Positions 56,142 through 64,000 of a stretch of DNA of 64,000 bases are shown here, in pieces (the stretch's first letter is position 1; the number at the start of each line of letters is the position of its first letter). The translations under genes were made by a program, and so were the position numbers. This DNA is from Bin18 sp965200355. Its GTDB lineage: Bacteria > Desulfobacterota > Binatia > Bin18. The DNA is taken from positions 806,001 to 870,000 of the forward strand of contig OZ241351.1 in assembly GCA_965200355.1 (NCBI GenBank), read 5' to 3'. The notes beneath the pieces were generated by a model. That model saw only the letters and a list, made by a program, of their open reading frames with translations, did no database searches and was not told the origin of the DNA.

Positions 56142-56936
56142 ATGGGACAACTGGAAAACAAGGTCGCGCTGATTACCGGCTCCGGGCGGGGGCAGGGATT
56201 GGTGGCCGCCACCCGCTTTGCCTCGGAAGGGGCAAAAATTGTGATCAATGACCTGGACGCGGAGTCTGTTGAGGCCGCGGTTGCCGCGGTCAAAAACGCT
56301 GGGGGCGAAGCGCTGGGGGCGGTCGGGGATGTGTCCCAGACCGCGGAGGTGCAGGTTGTTCTGCAAACGGCGCAGGACGCCTTTGGCGGGTTTGATATTC
56401 TGTACAACAACGCCGGGGTCGGCTACTCGGCGAAGCAACGCTTCGGCATTGCCATGAGCGATATCGTCAACTGTACCGAGGACGACTGGCAGCGCATTCT
56501 GGACATCAATATCGGCGGGATTTTCCGGTTCTGCAAATACGGGATTCCCAAGCTGATTGAGCGCGGCGGCGGAGTTATTATCAACACCGCCTCCATTGCC
56601 GCGCTGCGCGGAGCCCAGGACGCCCACGCCTACACCGCCAGTAAAAGTGCGATTCTGGCCCTGACCCGGGCGATTGCGGTCACCTATGGCCCCCAGGGCA
56701 TCCGGGCCAACACGCTCTGCCCTGGCGTAATCGACACCGAAATGATTCACGACACCTTAATCAGCGAGAAGAACATCAGCGCTCTCCTGGCCCGCAATAC
56801 CCCGCTCCAGCGCAACGGCACGCCAGAAGACGTGGCCGAGGTGGCGCTCTTCCTGGCCAGCGATCAATCCCGGTTTGTGACCGGTGAGGCGTTTGCCGTC
56901 GATGGCGGCATCATCCAGCATCTTGGGTTGGCCTAG
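56142..56936 (+). CDS. SDR family oxidoreductase
   Basis: 264 residues from ATG 56142 (GGGGAAGGAAAG). Motifs KVALITGSGRGQGLVAATRFASEG, NNAG, AYTASKSAILALT and CPGVIDTEM. The first gene of the E1alpha/E1beta/E2 cluster, only 25 nt upstream of E1alpha, so it likely acts in the same pathway (for example on an acetoin- or diol-like substrate). Confidence 0.88.
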   Translation: MGQLENKVALITGSGRGQGLVAATRFASEGAKIVINDLDAESVEAAVAAVKNAGGEALGAVGDVSQTAEVQVVLQTAQDAFGGFDILYNNAGVGYSAKQRFGIAMSDIVNCTEDDWQRILDINIGGIFRFCKYGIPKLIERGGGVIINTASIAALRGAQDAHAYTASKSAILALTRAIAVTYGPQGIRANTLCPGVIDTEMIHDTLISEKNISALLARNTPLQRNGTPEDVAEVALFLASDQSRFVTGEAFAVDGGIIQHLGLA

Positions 56937-56961
56937 GCTGACCGCGGAAAAAGGGGAGCCT

Positions 56962-57912
56962 ATGGAGCAGGAACAACTCGTCAGCGTGTACACCACCGCA
57001 GAACTGGCGCGGCGCTTTGAGGCCAAAATCGTCGCCCTCGCCCTGGCCGGCGAACTGCCGCCCGCGCTGCACGTAGGCGCTGGTCAGGAGGTGGCCCAGA
57101 TCGCCGCCATTGAGGCCCTGCGCCCCGACGACTACATTCTGTACGGCCATCGCGGGGTGGCGTATATGCTCGCCCGAGGGGTGAGCCTGGCCGCTATGCT
57201 GTCTGACATGGCTGGCAAAGAGGGCGCGACCAGCCGGGGCAAGGGCGGCGTGATGCACGTCGTGGATGTACCAAAAGGTATTCTGGGCGAGAGTGGGACT
57301 TTGGGGGGCAGCTTTGTGGTCTCGGTTGGGGTGGGCATGGCCCTCAAGCGCAAGCAGCCGGAGACGGTCGTGGCTTATTTCTTTGGGGATGGCACGGCGA
57401 ACCGGGGTCCGTTCCACGAAGCGCTCAACTGGGCCGCGGTCCAGAAACTCCCTTGTATCTATTTTTGTGAGAATAACGGCTTCGCGATTTCCATGCCGAC
57501 GAGCCGCTCGACCGCGGTTGAGCATATCGCCGACCGGGCCGCGGGCTATAATATCCCCGGCGTTGTGGTTGACGGGAGTGATCCGGTGGCGGTGTACGAA
57601 GTCATGGAACAGGCCGTGGCCCGGGCGCGGGCCGGCCAGGGCCCGACGTTGATTGAAGCCAAAGTGACCCGGCTGCAAGGGCATTATGTGGCCGACCAGC
57701 AGGAATACCGGGCGGACCGGCACACCGTGGCAGAAAAAGACCCCTTGCCGGCCCTGCGACAAACCCTGTGCGACCGGGGCATCCTGACGCAGGCAGATGT
57801 CGCGAACATCCAGGCCGACGCAGACCAACAGGTTGAGGCGGCGGTCGCAGCCATGCGGGCGGCCCCGCTGCTCGCCCCGGAAGTCGCCTTGCAAGATGTG
57901 TATGCGGAGTGA
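56962..57912 (+). CDS. 2-oxoacid/acetoin dehydrogenase E1 alpha subunit
   Basis: 316 residues from ATG 56962 (AAGGGGAG). Thiamine diphosphate motif GDGTANRGPFHEALNWAAVQKLPCIYFCENN is complete, with HRGVAYMLARG and GKGGVMHVVD upstream. The family includes AcoA and PDH E1alpha; acetoin dehydrogenase is a good guess given the preceding SDR, but pyruvate or branched-chain acids remain possible. Confidence 0.92.
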   Translation: MEQEQLVSVYTTAELARRFEAKIVALALAGELPPALHVGAGQEVAQIAAIEALRPDDYILYGHRGVAYMLARGVSLAAMLSDMAGKEGATSRGKGGVMHVVDVPKGILGESGTLGGSFVVSVGVGMALKRKQPETVVAYFFGDGTANRGPFHEALNWAAVQKLPCIYFCENNGFAISMPTSRSTAVEHIADRAAGYNIPGVVVDGSDPVAVYEVMEQAVARARAGQGPTLIEAKVTRLQGHYVADQQEYRADRHTVAEKDPLPALRQTLCDRGILTQADVANIQADADQQVEAAVAAMRAAPLLAPEVALQDVYAE

Positions 57913-57935
57913 GCAGTCAAGCGGAGTAGCCCATC

Positions 57936-58907
57936 ATGCCAACCCAGACCTATAGTCAGGCGATCAATCAGGCCCTGGCTGAAGAAATGCAGCGCGACGA
58001 AAACGTGATCTTGTACGGCCAGGATGTTGCGGTCTGGGGCGGGATTTTCAAAGTGACCGACGGGCTGCTGGAACGGTTTGGTCCAGACCGTGTATTTGAT
58101 ACGCCTATTTCCGAGAGCGTCATGGTCGGGGCCGGGGTGGGGGCGGCCTCAATGGGCCTGCGGCCGGTGGTCGAACTCCAGTTCGCCGATTTTGTTATCA
58201 CTGCGGGTGATGAAATTTTCTTTAAGGCCGGCATGTGGCGCTATATGCACGGCGGGGCGCATACGATTCCCCTGGTGGTCCGCGCTCCGTCGGGCGGCTC
58301 GGGCTTCGGACCCGAGCATTCCGCCTGTCCCGAAGCCTTTATCATGCACGCGCCCGGTCTGCTGTGCGCCGTGCCCTCAACCCCGGCAGACGCCAAGGGG
58401 CTGCTCAAGCAGGCCATTCGGCTGGATAATCCGGTCATCTATTGTGAGCATAAACTGCTGTATCAAATGCGGGGCGAGGTGCCGGACGGAGAGGTCCTGA
58501 CGCCTTTCGGCCAGGCGGTTGTCAGACGCGAGGGCGAAGCCGTGACGATTATCGCCTGGCAGGATATGCTGCGGCGGGCACTCGTGGCCGCGGAGCGGCT
58601 GAGCCAGGACGGCATTGAGGTCGAGATCGTTGACCCGCGCACCTTGAATCCGTTCGACCGCGTAACCATTGTCGAGTCGGTCAAAAAGACCGGGGCCTGT
58701 ATCGTGGTTGAGGAGGCGTATCGCACGCTTGGGGTGGGGGCGGAGGTCGGGGCCCTGCTCTTGGAAGAGGCCCTGCCCTATCTGGATAAGCCGTTCAAAC
58801 GCCTGGCCATTCCTGATGTGCCGATTCCGACCAGTCAACACTTGGTCGATGCCATCGTTCCTTCGGTGGACGATATTTACCGGGCGGTCAAAGAACTCGC
58901 CGACTGA
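57936..58907 (+). CDS. 2-oxoacid/acetoin dehydrogenase E1 beta subunit
   Basis: 323 residues. TYSQAINQALAEEMQRDENVILYGQDVAVWGG, then VFDTPISESVMVGAGVGAASMGLRPVVELQFADFV and the C-terminal VEIVDPRTLNPFDRVTIVESVKKTG are typical of E1beta. It pairs with E1alpha to make the alpha2-beta2 enzyme and starts 23 nt after it. Confidence 0.93.
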   Translation: MPTQTYSQAINQALAEEMQRDENVILYGQDVAVWGGIFKVTDGLLERFGPDRVFDTPISESVMVGAGVGAASMGLRPVVELQFADFVITAGDEIFFKAGMWRYMHGGAHTIPLVVRAPSGGSGFGPEHSACPEAFIMHAPGLLCAVPSTPADAKGLLKQAIRLDNPVIYCEHKLLYQMRGEVPDGEVLTPFGQAVVRREGEAVTIIAWQDMLRRALVAAERLSQDGIEVEIVDPRTLNPFDRVTIVESVKKTGACIVVEEAYRTLGVGAEVGALLLEEALPYLDKPFKRLAIPDVPIPTSQHLVDAIVPSVDDIYRAVKELAD

Positions 58908-58914
58908 GGCTGGG

Positions 58915-60537
58915 GTGCCAAATACGAAAGTCGTGATGCCCAAACTCGGTCAGGCCATGACCGAGGGCGTGGTTGTGGGTTGGCACCGCCAAAACGGGGA
59001 GATCGTCACATCTGGTGAGCTGATCGTCACGGTCGAGACGGACAAGGCCACGTATGACCTGGAGGCTCCGGCGAGTGGGACGTTCCGCATTGTGGTCCAA
59101 GAAGGCGCAGAGGTCCCGATTCACACCGTCATTGCTGAAATTGGTGACGCTCCAGTCCAGCCGGCTGCCGTGTCTGCCCCGTCGCCGGTGGAACCGGTTG
59201 TTCCACCGCAAAAAGCGTCCCGTCCGGGACGAGTCCTCGCCTCGCCAAAAGCCAAGCGGCTGGCCGCTGAACGCGGTATTGATCTTGCGACCCTGACACC
59301 CTCCTCTGCGGACGGGGTGATTTCCGCGGCTGATGTGAAACGGGCCGCGGAGGGTGCGGGTGCCCGGCAGTCAGCGGCGGCCGCTCAACCCGCTTCGACT
59401 CCCACTCGGACTGAGCGCGAACGTCGCCCCCTGACCGGCATTCGGAAGGCCGCCGCCCGCCGAGTCCAGGCCGCCTGGCAGACCATTCCGCATATTGTCC
59501 AGATGGTTGATGTCGATGCCAGCGCACTGCGAGCGGTCCGGGAACGCCTCAGCCCGGACATTTCCGGGCTGAGGCTCAACGATCTGATTTTACACGCGGC
59601 GGCGCGCGTGCTGGCCGGACTGCCCGATCTCAACGCCACGGTCGAAAACGAAGCCCTGGTGCTGTATGACGGGGTGGATATCGGCTTTGCCGTTGACTCA
59701 CCGCACGGCCTGCTGGTCCCGGTCATCCGGGGGGCGGCCCGCCGGTCAATAACACAGATTGTGAAAGAAAGGCGGCGGCTGGTGGAATCCGTCCGCGCGG
59801 GGCGGCTGCAAGCGGCCGATATGGGTCAGGCCAGCCTGACCGTCTCGAACCTTGGCATGTTCGGCATCCGAGCCGGAACGCCGGTCATCAATCTGGGCGA
59901 ACCCCTGCTCGTCTTTGTGGGTGCGGTTGAAGAGCGACCAGTTGTGCGGAATGGGCAGCTTACCGCCCGTCCCATGTTGACGCTCAGTATTGCCTATGAT
60001 CATCGGGTTGCGGACGGGGTCGCCGCCTCCCGGTTCAGCCAGGGTCTCAAAGCCGCCTTGGAGGACCTTGAGTCAATAGTCGGCAGTCAACAGGCAGACA
60101 TGCCGCAGTCTCAAGAATCCTTGGACGAACGGGAAGTCCGTTCGGTGTCGGCCGGCGAGCGCTACGCCGTTCAGGTGCGAAGCCGCGGCCATATCTGGAG
60201 TCTTGACGAGCCGGCGAGTGACGGCGGGGAGGATACCGGCCCGGACCCGGTGACGGCCTTTCTCGGTGCCTTACTCTCCTGCATGACGATTGCTTTCAAA
60301 GCGGCTGCGCGCCGCCGCAACATTGCTATTGAACGGGTAGCCGGGCAGGCCAAAGCATCGCCCAAGGGCCAAGTGAAAGACATCGCTCTCACCCTGACGG
60401 TGTGGAGTGCGGCCTCGGAGCAGGATTTGCACCTCCTGCTCGAACGGGCCAAGCGCGGCTGCTATGTCAGCCGGCTGCTGAAGCCGGAGGTCCGGCTGAC
60501 AGTGGAGCTGGCCAGGCAGGGGCCGGACGCCGCTTGA
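58915..60537 (+). CDS. Dihydrolipoamide acyltransferase (E2) fused to a C-terminal OsmC domain
   Basis: 540 residues from GTG 58915, 7 nt after E1beta, with GAGG upstream. One lipoyl domain (lipoyl lysine Lys44 in ETDKATYD), linker, E1/E3-binding domain (about 105-145: ASPKAKRLAAERGID), then the catalytic domain (about 170-390) with active-site DHRVADG (His363, Asp367). After a short linker an OsmC/Ohr-type peroxidase domain follows (about 408-532), with redox cysteines Cys456 (LLSCMTIAF) and Cys516 (RGCYVSRLL). The frame is continuous through the junction. OsmC peroxidases are reduced by lipoyl groups in some bacteria, so the fusion suggests the complex powers its own peroxide defence. No E3 gene is nearby. 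Confidence 0.92.
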   Translation: MPNTKVVMPKLGQAMTEGVVVGWHRQNGEIVTSGELIVTVETDKATYDLEAPASGTFRIVVQEGAEVPIHTVIAEIGDAPVQPAAVSAPSPVEPVVPPQKASRPGRVLASPKAKRLAAERGIDLATLTPSSADGVISAADVKRAAEGAGARQSAAAAQPASTPTRTERERRPLTGIRKAAARRVQAAWQTIPHIVQMVDVDASALRAVRERLSPDISGLRLNDLILHAAARVLAGLPDLNATVENEALVLYDGVDIGFAVDSPHGLLVPVIRGAARRSITQIVKERRRLVESVRAGRLQAADMGQASLTVSNLGMFGIRAGTPVINLGEPLLVFVGAVEERPVVRNGQLTARPMLTLSIAYDHRVADGVAASRFSQGLKAALEDLESIVGSQQADMPQSQESLDEREVRSVSAGERYAVQVRSRGHIWSLDEPASDGGEDTGPDPVTAFLGALLSCMTIAFKAAARRRNIAIERVAGQAKASPKGQVKDIALTLTVWSAASEQDLHLLLERAKRGCYVSRLLKPEVRLTVELARQGPDAA

Positions 60538-60584
60538 CTCTGCGCAGCCGGCCACATACGGATAGCCGCAGAGGAGGGCTGACT

Positions 60585-61004
60585 ATGGCAAAAACCTACG
60601 CCAAGAGCACGATTTCGTATGAATCCGCAGCAAAGATGGTGGCCGCGGCCATCGCCAGAGCGGAGGAACTGGGCTGCAAACAGAACGTGGCGGTTGTTGA
60701 TGACGGCGGCAACCTCAAGGCGTTTGGCCGCATGGACGGCGCTCCGCTGCTCGGGGTGGAAGGCTGTCAGCGCAAGGCATTTACCGCCTTGTTTGGGGTG
60801 GGAACCCAAGACCTCTACCAGGCCATCAAAGACGACCAGTCCCTGGTCGTTGGCCTGTCGCACTTCTCTCGGGCGACGCTGGTCGGGGGCGGCCTGCCCA
60901 TCGTCGTTGATGGGGAGATCATCGGCGGGATTGGCGTTGGCGGCGGCACGGTCGATGAGGACGTGGCCTGCTCGCAAGCGGGGCTTGACGCGCTCAACGG
61001 TTAG
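60585..61004 (+). CDS. GlcG/HbpS-like heme-binding family protein
   Basis: 139 residues, ATG 60585 with GAGGAGGG. Single-domain Pfam GlcG-type: AAAIARAEELGCKQNVAVVDDGGNLKAFGRMDGAPLLGVEGCQRKAFTALFG, then GGGLPIVVDGEIIGGIGVGGGTVDEDVACSQAGL. Related proteins bind heme or act in glycolate or small-molecule metabolism; the exact role here is unclear. Last gene of the dehydrogenase cluster. Confidence 0.88.
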   Translation: MAKTYAKSTISYESAAKMVAAAIARAEELGCKQNVAVVDDGGNLKAFGRMDGAPLLGVEGCQRKAFTALFGVGTQDLYQAIKDDQSLVVGLSHFSRATLVGGGLPIVVDGEIIGGIGVGGGTVDEDVACSQAGLDALNG

Positions 61005-61054
61005 CCGCCCGCCCGGCTTGGCGAGATTGGGCGCGGTACAGGTGGGACAGGGCG

Positions 61055-61417
61055 TTACGACCCGCCCGGTAGCGAGGTCTGGGGAGGAGTCTCTTCTTCC
61101 TCGTTTGCTCGGAGCTGGTCTTGGGTACAGAGTCCCTTTTCGAGCAGGACCTTTTCCAATGAGGCCAGCCAGTGTTCATAATACCCCGGCAAGGGCGCGT
61201 CCGGGTTGTCGGCGCGGGCCGCGTCCGCAGCGCCGATTTCGGCGATCAAACAGTCCCGAAAATCGTCCCACTGATACTGCCCCTGTTCACACAGGGCCAC
61301 GGCCAGGGCAAAGGCGCGCCGTTCCCAGCCGTCGTGAAAGACCAGCTCGCCGCTTTTGCGCGGCAGCGCGGCGTCTCCTTCCATATTTGAGATATTGCGG
61401 TCGGGCGTAGGTTTCAT
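61055..61417 (-). CDS. Nitrile hydratase accessory protein
   Basis: 120 residues. FHDGWERRAFALAVALCEQGQYQWDDFRDCLIAEIGAAD and YYEHWLASLEKVLLEKGL match the accessory family that resembles the N-terminal half of the beta subunit and helps insert cobalt. Its start overlaps the alpha stop (ATGA). Converges with the GlcG-like gene. Confidence 0.85.
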   Translation of the reverse strand: MKPTPDRNISNMEGDAALPRKSGELVFHDGWERRAFALAVALCEQGQYQWDDFRDCLIAEIGAADAARADNPDAPLPGYYEHWLASLEKVLLEKGLCTQDQLRANEEEETPPQTSLPGGS

Positions 61418-62076
61418 GCCGTTGGCGATTCGACCTTGGCGACGCCGATCATCGAGTCGCGGCTGACCAGGGCGATGAGTTCTTCTTCACTCATGGTCTC
61501 GGTTCCGGCAGGGCGTTCGGGCAGGACCATATAGCGGATTTCTGCGCTGCTGTCCCAGACCTTGACCGCGGTGGATTCGGCGAGTTCCAGACCAAAATCA
61601 CGCAGCACGCCACGTGGGTCCACCACCGAACGCGAGCGATAGGCCGCATCCTTAAACCAGGCCGGCGGCAGTCCCAGCACCGGCCACGGATAGCAGGAGC
61701 ACAAGGTACACACGACCAGGTTATGGGTGTCGGGCGTGTTCTCAACCACCACCATGTGTTCGCCCTGAAGGCCGCTGAAGCCGAGATCCGCAATGGCGGC
61801 GGTAGCGTCGGTGAGCAAGCGCTCTTTATACTGCGGATCGACCCAGGCCCGAGCCACGACCTTGGCACCATTGACCGGCCCGAGGTCATTCTCATACACT
61901 TCGACCAGCTTGTCAAGCGTTTCCGAAGAGACCAGCCCCTTGGCCACGAGTAAGGACTCCAGGGCCTGTACCCGTTTCTCCAGGGCCGCGGTCTGCTCGG
62001 GGGTGGTGTGTTTCTCCAGATAGGGGTTCGGCGGCGCATCGTGGGCGCTCTGGCCGTGAGTATGATCGCTACTCAT
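61414..62076 (-). CDS. nthA: Nitrile hydratase alpha subunit, cobalt type
   Basis: 220 residues; hydrates nitriles to amides. The metal site VCTLCSC (Cys123, Cys126, Cys128) has Thr at the position that is Ser in iron enzymes, so cobalt is predicted. The flanking CYPWPVLGLPPAWFKD and YRSRSVVDPRGVLRDFG are standard, as is the C-terminal VWDSSAEIRYMVLPERP. Coupled to beta upstream by an ATGA overlap. Confidence 0.95.
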   Translation of the reverse strand: MSSDHTHGQSAHDAPPNPYLEKHTTPEQTAALEKRVQALESLLVAKGLVSSETLDKLVEVYENDLGPVNGAKVVARAWVDPQYKERLLTDATAAIADLGFSGLQGEHMVVVENTPDTHNLVVCTLCSCYPWPVLGLPPAWFKDAAYRSRSVVDPRGVLRDFGLELAESTAVKVWDSSAEIRYMVLPERPAGTETMSEEELIALVSRDSMIGVAKVESPTA

Positions 62077-62747
62077 GACTCTTCTCCTTGGACGGGGTCA
62101 AGATAATCTTCCCACAGGTCGATATACAGATCGTCGCTGCTTGCGGCGTCTGGGCCCCAGAGTTCCTGGGCGGTAAAGCGGACCGAATACAGCGGCTGTG
62201 GTTGTTCGCCCCGGCCGTGGGCGTTGGTGTCCGGGTACACAAAGGTGCCGTGGACGTGGGCTATCGTCCCGTTTCTCCCCCGGACATAGCGGGGCAGGCG
62301 GGTGTGACCGGTCGGGTTCAGGTTGCGGGATTGCACGTGGTCGCCGACTGAAAAACGCGGGGTCAGGCGGCCCTGGGTGCGGTTGCAGGGCGCGCCGCCT
62401 TGGACCACTGCCGGGACCGCCTCCGGCGGAAGCGGCCCTTCTGCTCGCGTGTCCGATGCTTGGGCGACTCCGGTTGCTAATTCCTCTGGGGTCAGGGCCC
62501 CTTTTTCTACCGCCAGGGTTTCCAGGGCGGCCAGCCAGTGCTCGTAGTAGGTTGAGGAGAGGTAATGGGCCGGGTCCATGCGCTCAATCGCGTGCCGAAA
62601 GGCGTCGAGCGTGTCGAGTTGGCCCATGCCGAGCATGGTCATGGCAAACACGCGCTTTTCCCACTCGGCATGAAAAATTGGCTCGTTTTCTTCCGGTTTG
62701 ACCGGGCCGTAGCAGGTCATCCCACCCATGTCATGCACGCCATTCAT
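62073..62747 (-). CDS. nthB: Nitrile hydratase beta subunit
   Basis: 224 residues from ATG 62747 (GAGGAG). N-terminus MNGVHDMGGMTCYGPVKPEENEPIFHAEWE, family-typical except TCY in place of the usual HG-F; C-terminal SH3-like barrel with FSVGDHVQSRNLNPTGHTRLPRYVRGRNGTI and YSVRFTAQELWG. First gene of the beta-alpha-accessory operon. Confidence 0.93.
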   Translation of the reverse strand: MNGVHDMGGMTCYGPVKPEENEPIFHAEWEKRVFAMTMLGMGQLDTLDAFRHAIERMDPAHYLSSTYYEHWLAALETLAVEKGALTPEELATGVAQASDTRAEGPLPPEAVPAVVQGGAPCNRTQGRLTPRFSVGDHVQSRNLNPTGHTRLPRYVRGRNGTIAHVHGTFVYPDTNAHGRGEQPQPLYSVRFTAQELWGPDAASSDDLYIDLWEDYLDPVQGEES

Positions 62748-62828
62748 CCGTTTCTCCTCGGGCTTAATACGTGGCCGCCAACCTAACACTCGGTCTGTTG
62801 AGGGTCAATCAATCCAACCCTGGGGCGC

Positions 62829-63635
62829 TCAGGGCGAGGTTTCCGCTATCCACGTTTGGGCGACTTCACAATGGGTCGCAAACCAGACGCCGGCATGGCT
62901 CAGGATGTGTTGAATCAGCCGCTCCAGCATGGCCATACGCGAGCGCCGGCCAATGACCTGCGGATGCATGACAATGCCGAGAAAACCGCCGTCCGCATAG
63001 GCACCGTCAAACTCAGCCTGCCAGATTTCATACACCTTGTTCTGGCTCGACATGCCCGTGAAGTAGGGAGAGAAGCTGAACAGAAAATGCGGCGCGTCGT
63101 CCAGCTCCCAGCTATAGGGCACTTCCAAGAGCCGACGCTGGGTCTGTGGGGTGGTGAGCCAGTAGGGATTATCATCGCCAACCAGGCTGCTGTCGTACAG
63201 AAAATCGTGATCGAGCAAGAGGTCGAAGGTATGTGGGCCAGTATTGCCGGCTGGAGAGCGGTAGCCCCGTGGGGCCTGGCCGGTAATCCGTTTGAGGCTC
63301 TCCGTGCCCCTCAGCAACACCTCCAACTCGGCCTCACGGCCCTTGTTGCCGACAAACTCATGCTCATAGCCATGATGCCCGATCTCATGGCCGTCGGCAT
63401 ACATCTGTTCGACGAGTTGTGGATATCTGTCAGCCGACCAGCCCGGCACAAAGAACGTGGCCTTGAGGTCATATTTTTTGAGCAGCTTGAGAATGCGCGG
63501 CACCCCCACCCGTGCCCCATACTCGCCGCGCGAGAGCTGACCGGGAAAGGGCTGGCGCATGGTGCGAAACCACAGCGTTTCGGCATCAAAGTCGAAACTC
63601 AGGCCCACCGCACAGCGTTTATTTTCTGGCCACAT
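62829..63635 (-). CDS. Polysaccharide deacetylase family protein (CE4/NodB fold)
   Basis: 268 residues. SFDFDAETLW holds the catalytic/metal aspartates, the metal histidines are in GHEIGHHGYEH, and later regions RGYRSPAGNTG, FLYDSSLVGDDNPYWL and GIVMHPQVIGR complete the domain. The pattern resembles the peptidoglycan deacetylase/PuuE-like branch that acts on N-acetyl or cyclic amide substrates. No signal peptide, so cytoplasmic; with the nitrile hydratase operon just downstream, an amide substrate is possible. The flank to 63781 is gene-free apart from a short repeat. Confidence 0.88.
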   Translation of the reverse strand: MWPENKRCAVGLSFDFDAETLWFRTMRQPFPGQLSRGEYGARVGVPRILKLLKKYDLKATFFVPGWSADRYPQLVEQMYADGHEIGHHGYEHEFVGNKGREAELEVLLRGTESLKRITGQAPRGYRSPAGNTGPHTFDLLLDHDFLYDSSLVGDDNPYWLTTPQTQRRLLEVPYSWELDDAPHFLFSFSPYFTGMSSQNKVYEIWQAEFDGAYADGGFLGIVMHPQVIGRRSRMAMLERLIQHILSHAGVWFATHCEVAQTWIAETSP

Positions 63636-63730
63636 GGGACGCTCCTTTGTCTCAACTCAGCGCCATGTCCTGTCCGACTGTAGAAGAGTGGGCCGATATT
63701 CTCAATAGATTGACACCGGGTCAGCCGGGC

Positions 63731-63773
63731 GTTGAAAAACCACGGACGGCGTTCTAGGCTGAAAAGCCACGGA
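63731..63773. repeat. 16-bp imperfect direct repeat
   Basis: GTTGAAAAACCACGGA (63731-63746) and GCTGAAAAGCCACGGA (63758-63773), 2 mismatches, just upstream of the Uma2-like start. Confidence 0.5.
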
Positions 63774-63781
63774 GAACACCC

Positions 63782-64000
63782 ATGCCTCAAGCAAGCAAAC
63801 CTGCCTGGCCCGGCTGGGCGGAGTATTCTATTCCGGTGAAAATCAATGTACAGGCGGTCCAACTGACGGATGAACAGTTCGTGCTGCTGTGCCAAGAGAA
63901 CCCGGAGCTGCGCCTTGAACTGACGGCGCAGCGCGAGTTGGTGATTATGCCTCCAACAGGATCAAAAACGGGCTGGCGGAATAGTAAGCTCACCTACTAC
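63782..64000 (+). CDS. Uma2-family (DUF820) protein, 3' end outside window
   Basis: 73 residues visible from ATG 63782 (GGAG upstream). VQLTDEQFVLLCQENPEL, RLELTAQRELVIMPPTGS and GWRNSKLTYY match the start of Uma2/DUF820, a PD-(D/E)xK-like nuclease fold common in cyanobacteria and other environmental genomes. Function is not well known. Confidence 0.82.
   Translation, partial: MPQASKPAWPGWAEYSIPVKINVQAVQLTDEQFVLLCQENPELRLELTAQRELVIMPPTGSKTGWRNSKLTYY

Noticed and set aside
63664..63756. 30-codon frame before the Uma2-like gene
   Set aside because: No ribosome binding site, no recognisable motif, and it overlaps a direct repeat.
1..64000. tRNA, rRNA or insertion sequences
   Set aside because: Intergenic gaps are short and none shows a cloverleaf, rRNA core or transposase; no transposase fragment was seen.

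Overview
The window is a GC-rich chromosomal segment from a Gram-negative, diderm, probably aerobic heterotroph. Diderm features are the type IV pilus genes, an RND/MMPL exporter with a LolA-like partner and an outer-membrane barrel, MurJ and Fur. The mix of nitrile hydratase, several SDRs, a luciferase-like monooxygenase, a CaiB-type CoA-transferase, an epoxide hydrolase and a malonyl-CoA-synthetase-like ligase resembles environmental lineages such as Tectomicrobia/Entotheonella, Binatota or former deltaproteobacteria. This placement is inference; there is no rRNA, and I saw no tRNA.

Layout. 1-4.4 kb: 3' part of ftsH, then an epoxide hydrolase, a CoxG-like protein and a nitrilase-family hydrolase. 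4.5-10.7 kb: a type III restriction-modification locus (mod, small membrane protein, res) with four single-base frameshifts. 10.8-14.3 kb: a fused EtfB-EtfA, a small conserved protein, and a translationally coupled pair of an ArsI/CadI-like lyase and a SigZ-type ECF sigma factor. 14.4-18.2 kb: minor-pilin operon (PilV, PilW, PilX, FimT) ending in the prepilin peptidase. 18.3-25.2 kb: housekeeping block (membrane MutS-like ATPase, tmk, holB, metG, tatD) converging on fur and its coupled small upstream gene. 25.3-28.4 kb: remnant of a large secreted LRR/Ig/FN3 protein, bordered by short repeats. 28.4-34.5 kb: TetR, MMPL transporter, LolA-like protein and AMIN-plus-barrel protein in one operon. 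34.6-42.3 kb: SDR, Fic protein, a CoA-transferase/SDR/luciferase-like operon, then a compact methyltransferase/endonuclease pair. 42.4-48.5 kb: secreted proteins of unknown function, a molybdopterin oxidoreductase with a Kal-like hotdog enzyme, and a D-aminoacylase-family amidohydrolase. 48.6-56 kb: GAF-containing PilB/GspE-like ATPase, MatB-like ligase, NCS2 permease with an extra C-terminal domain, MurJ. 56.1-61 kb: SDR and a 2-oxoacid dehydrogenase E1alpha/E1beta/E2 set in which E2 is fused to OsmC, then a GlcG-like protein. 61-63.6 kb: cobalt-type nitrile hydratase operon (beta, alpha, accessory) and a polysaccharide deacetylase. The right edge cuts a Uma2-family gene.

Two themes stand out. 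Unusual fusions: EtfB-EtfA, E2-OsmC, permease plus a possible GHKL-like domain, GAF plus PilB. Many single-base indels: about ten across six genes, often beside short homopolymers. They occur in accessory genes and also in otherwise well-conserved genes (PilB-like, NCS2), so residual assembly error is a serious alternative to gene decay.
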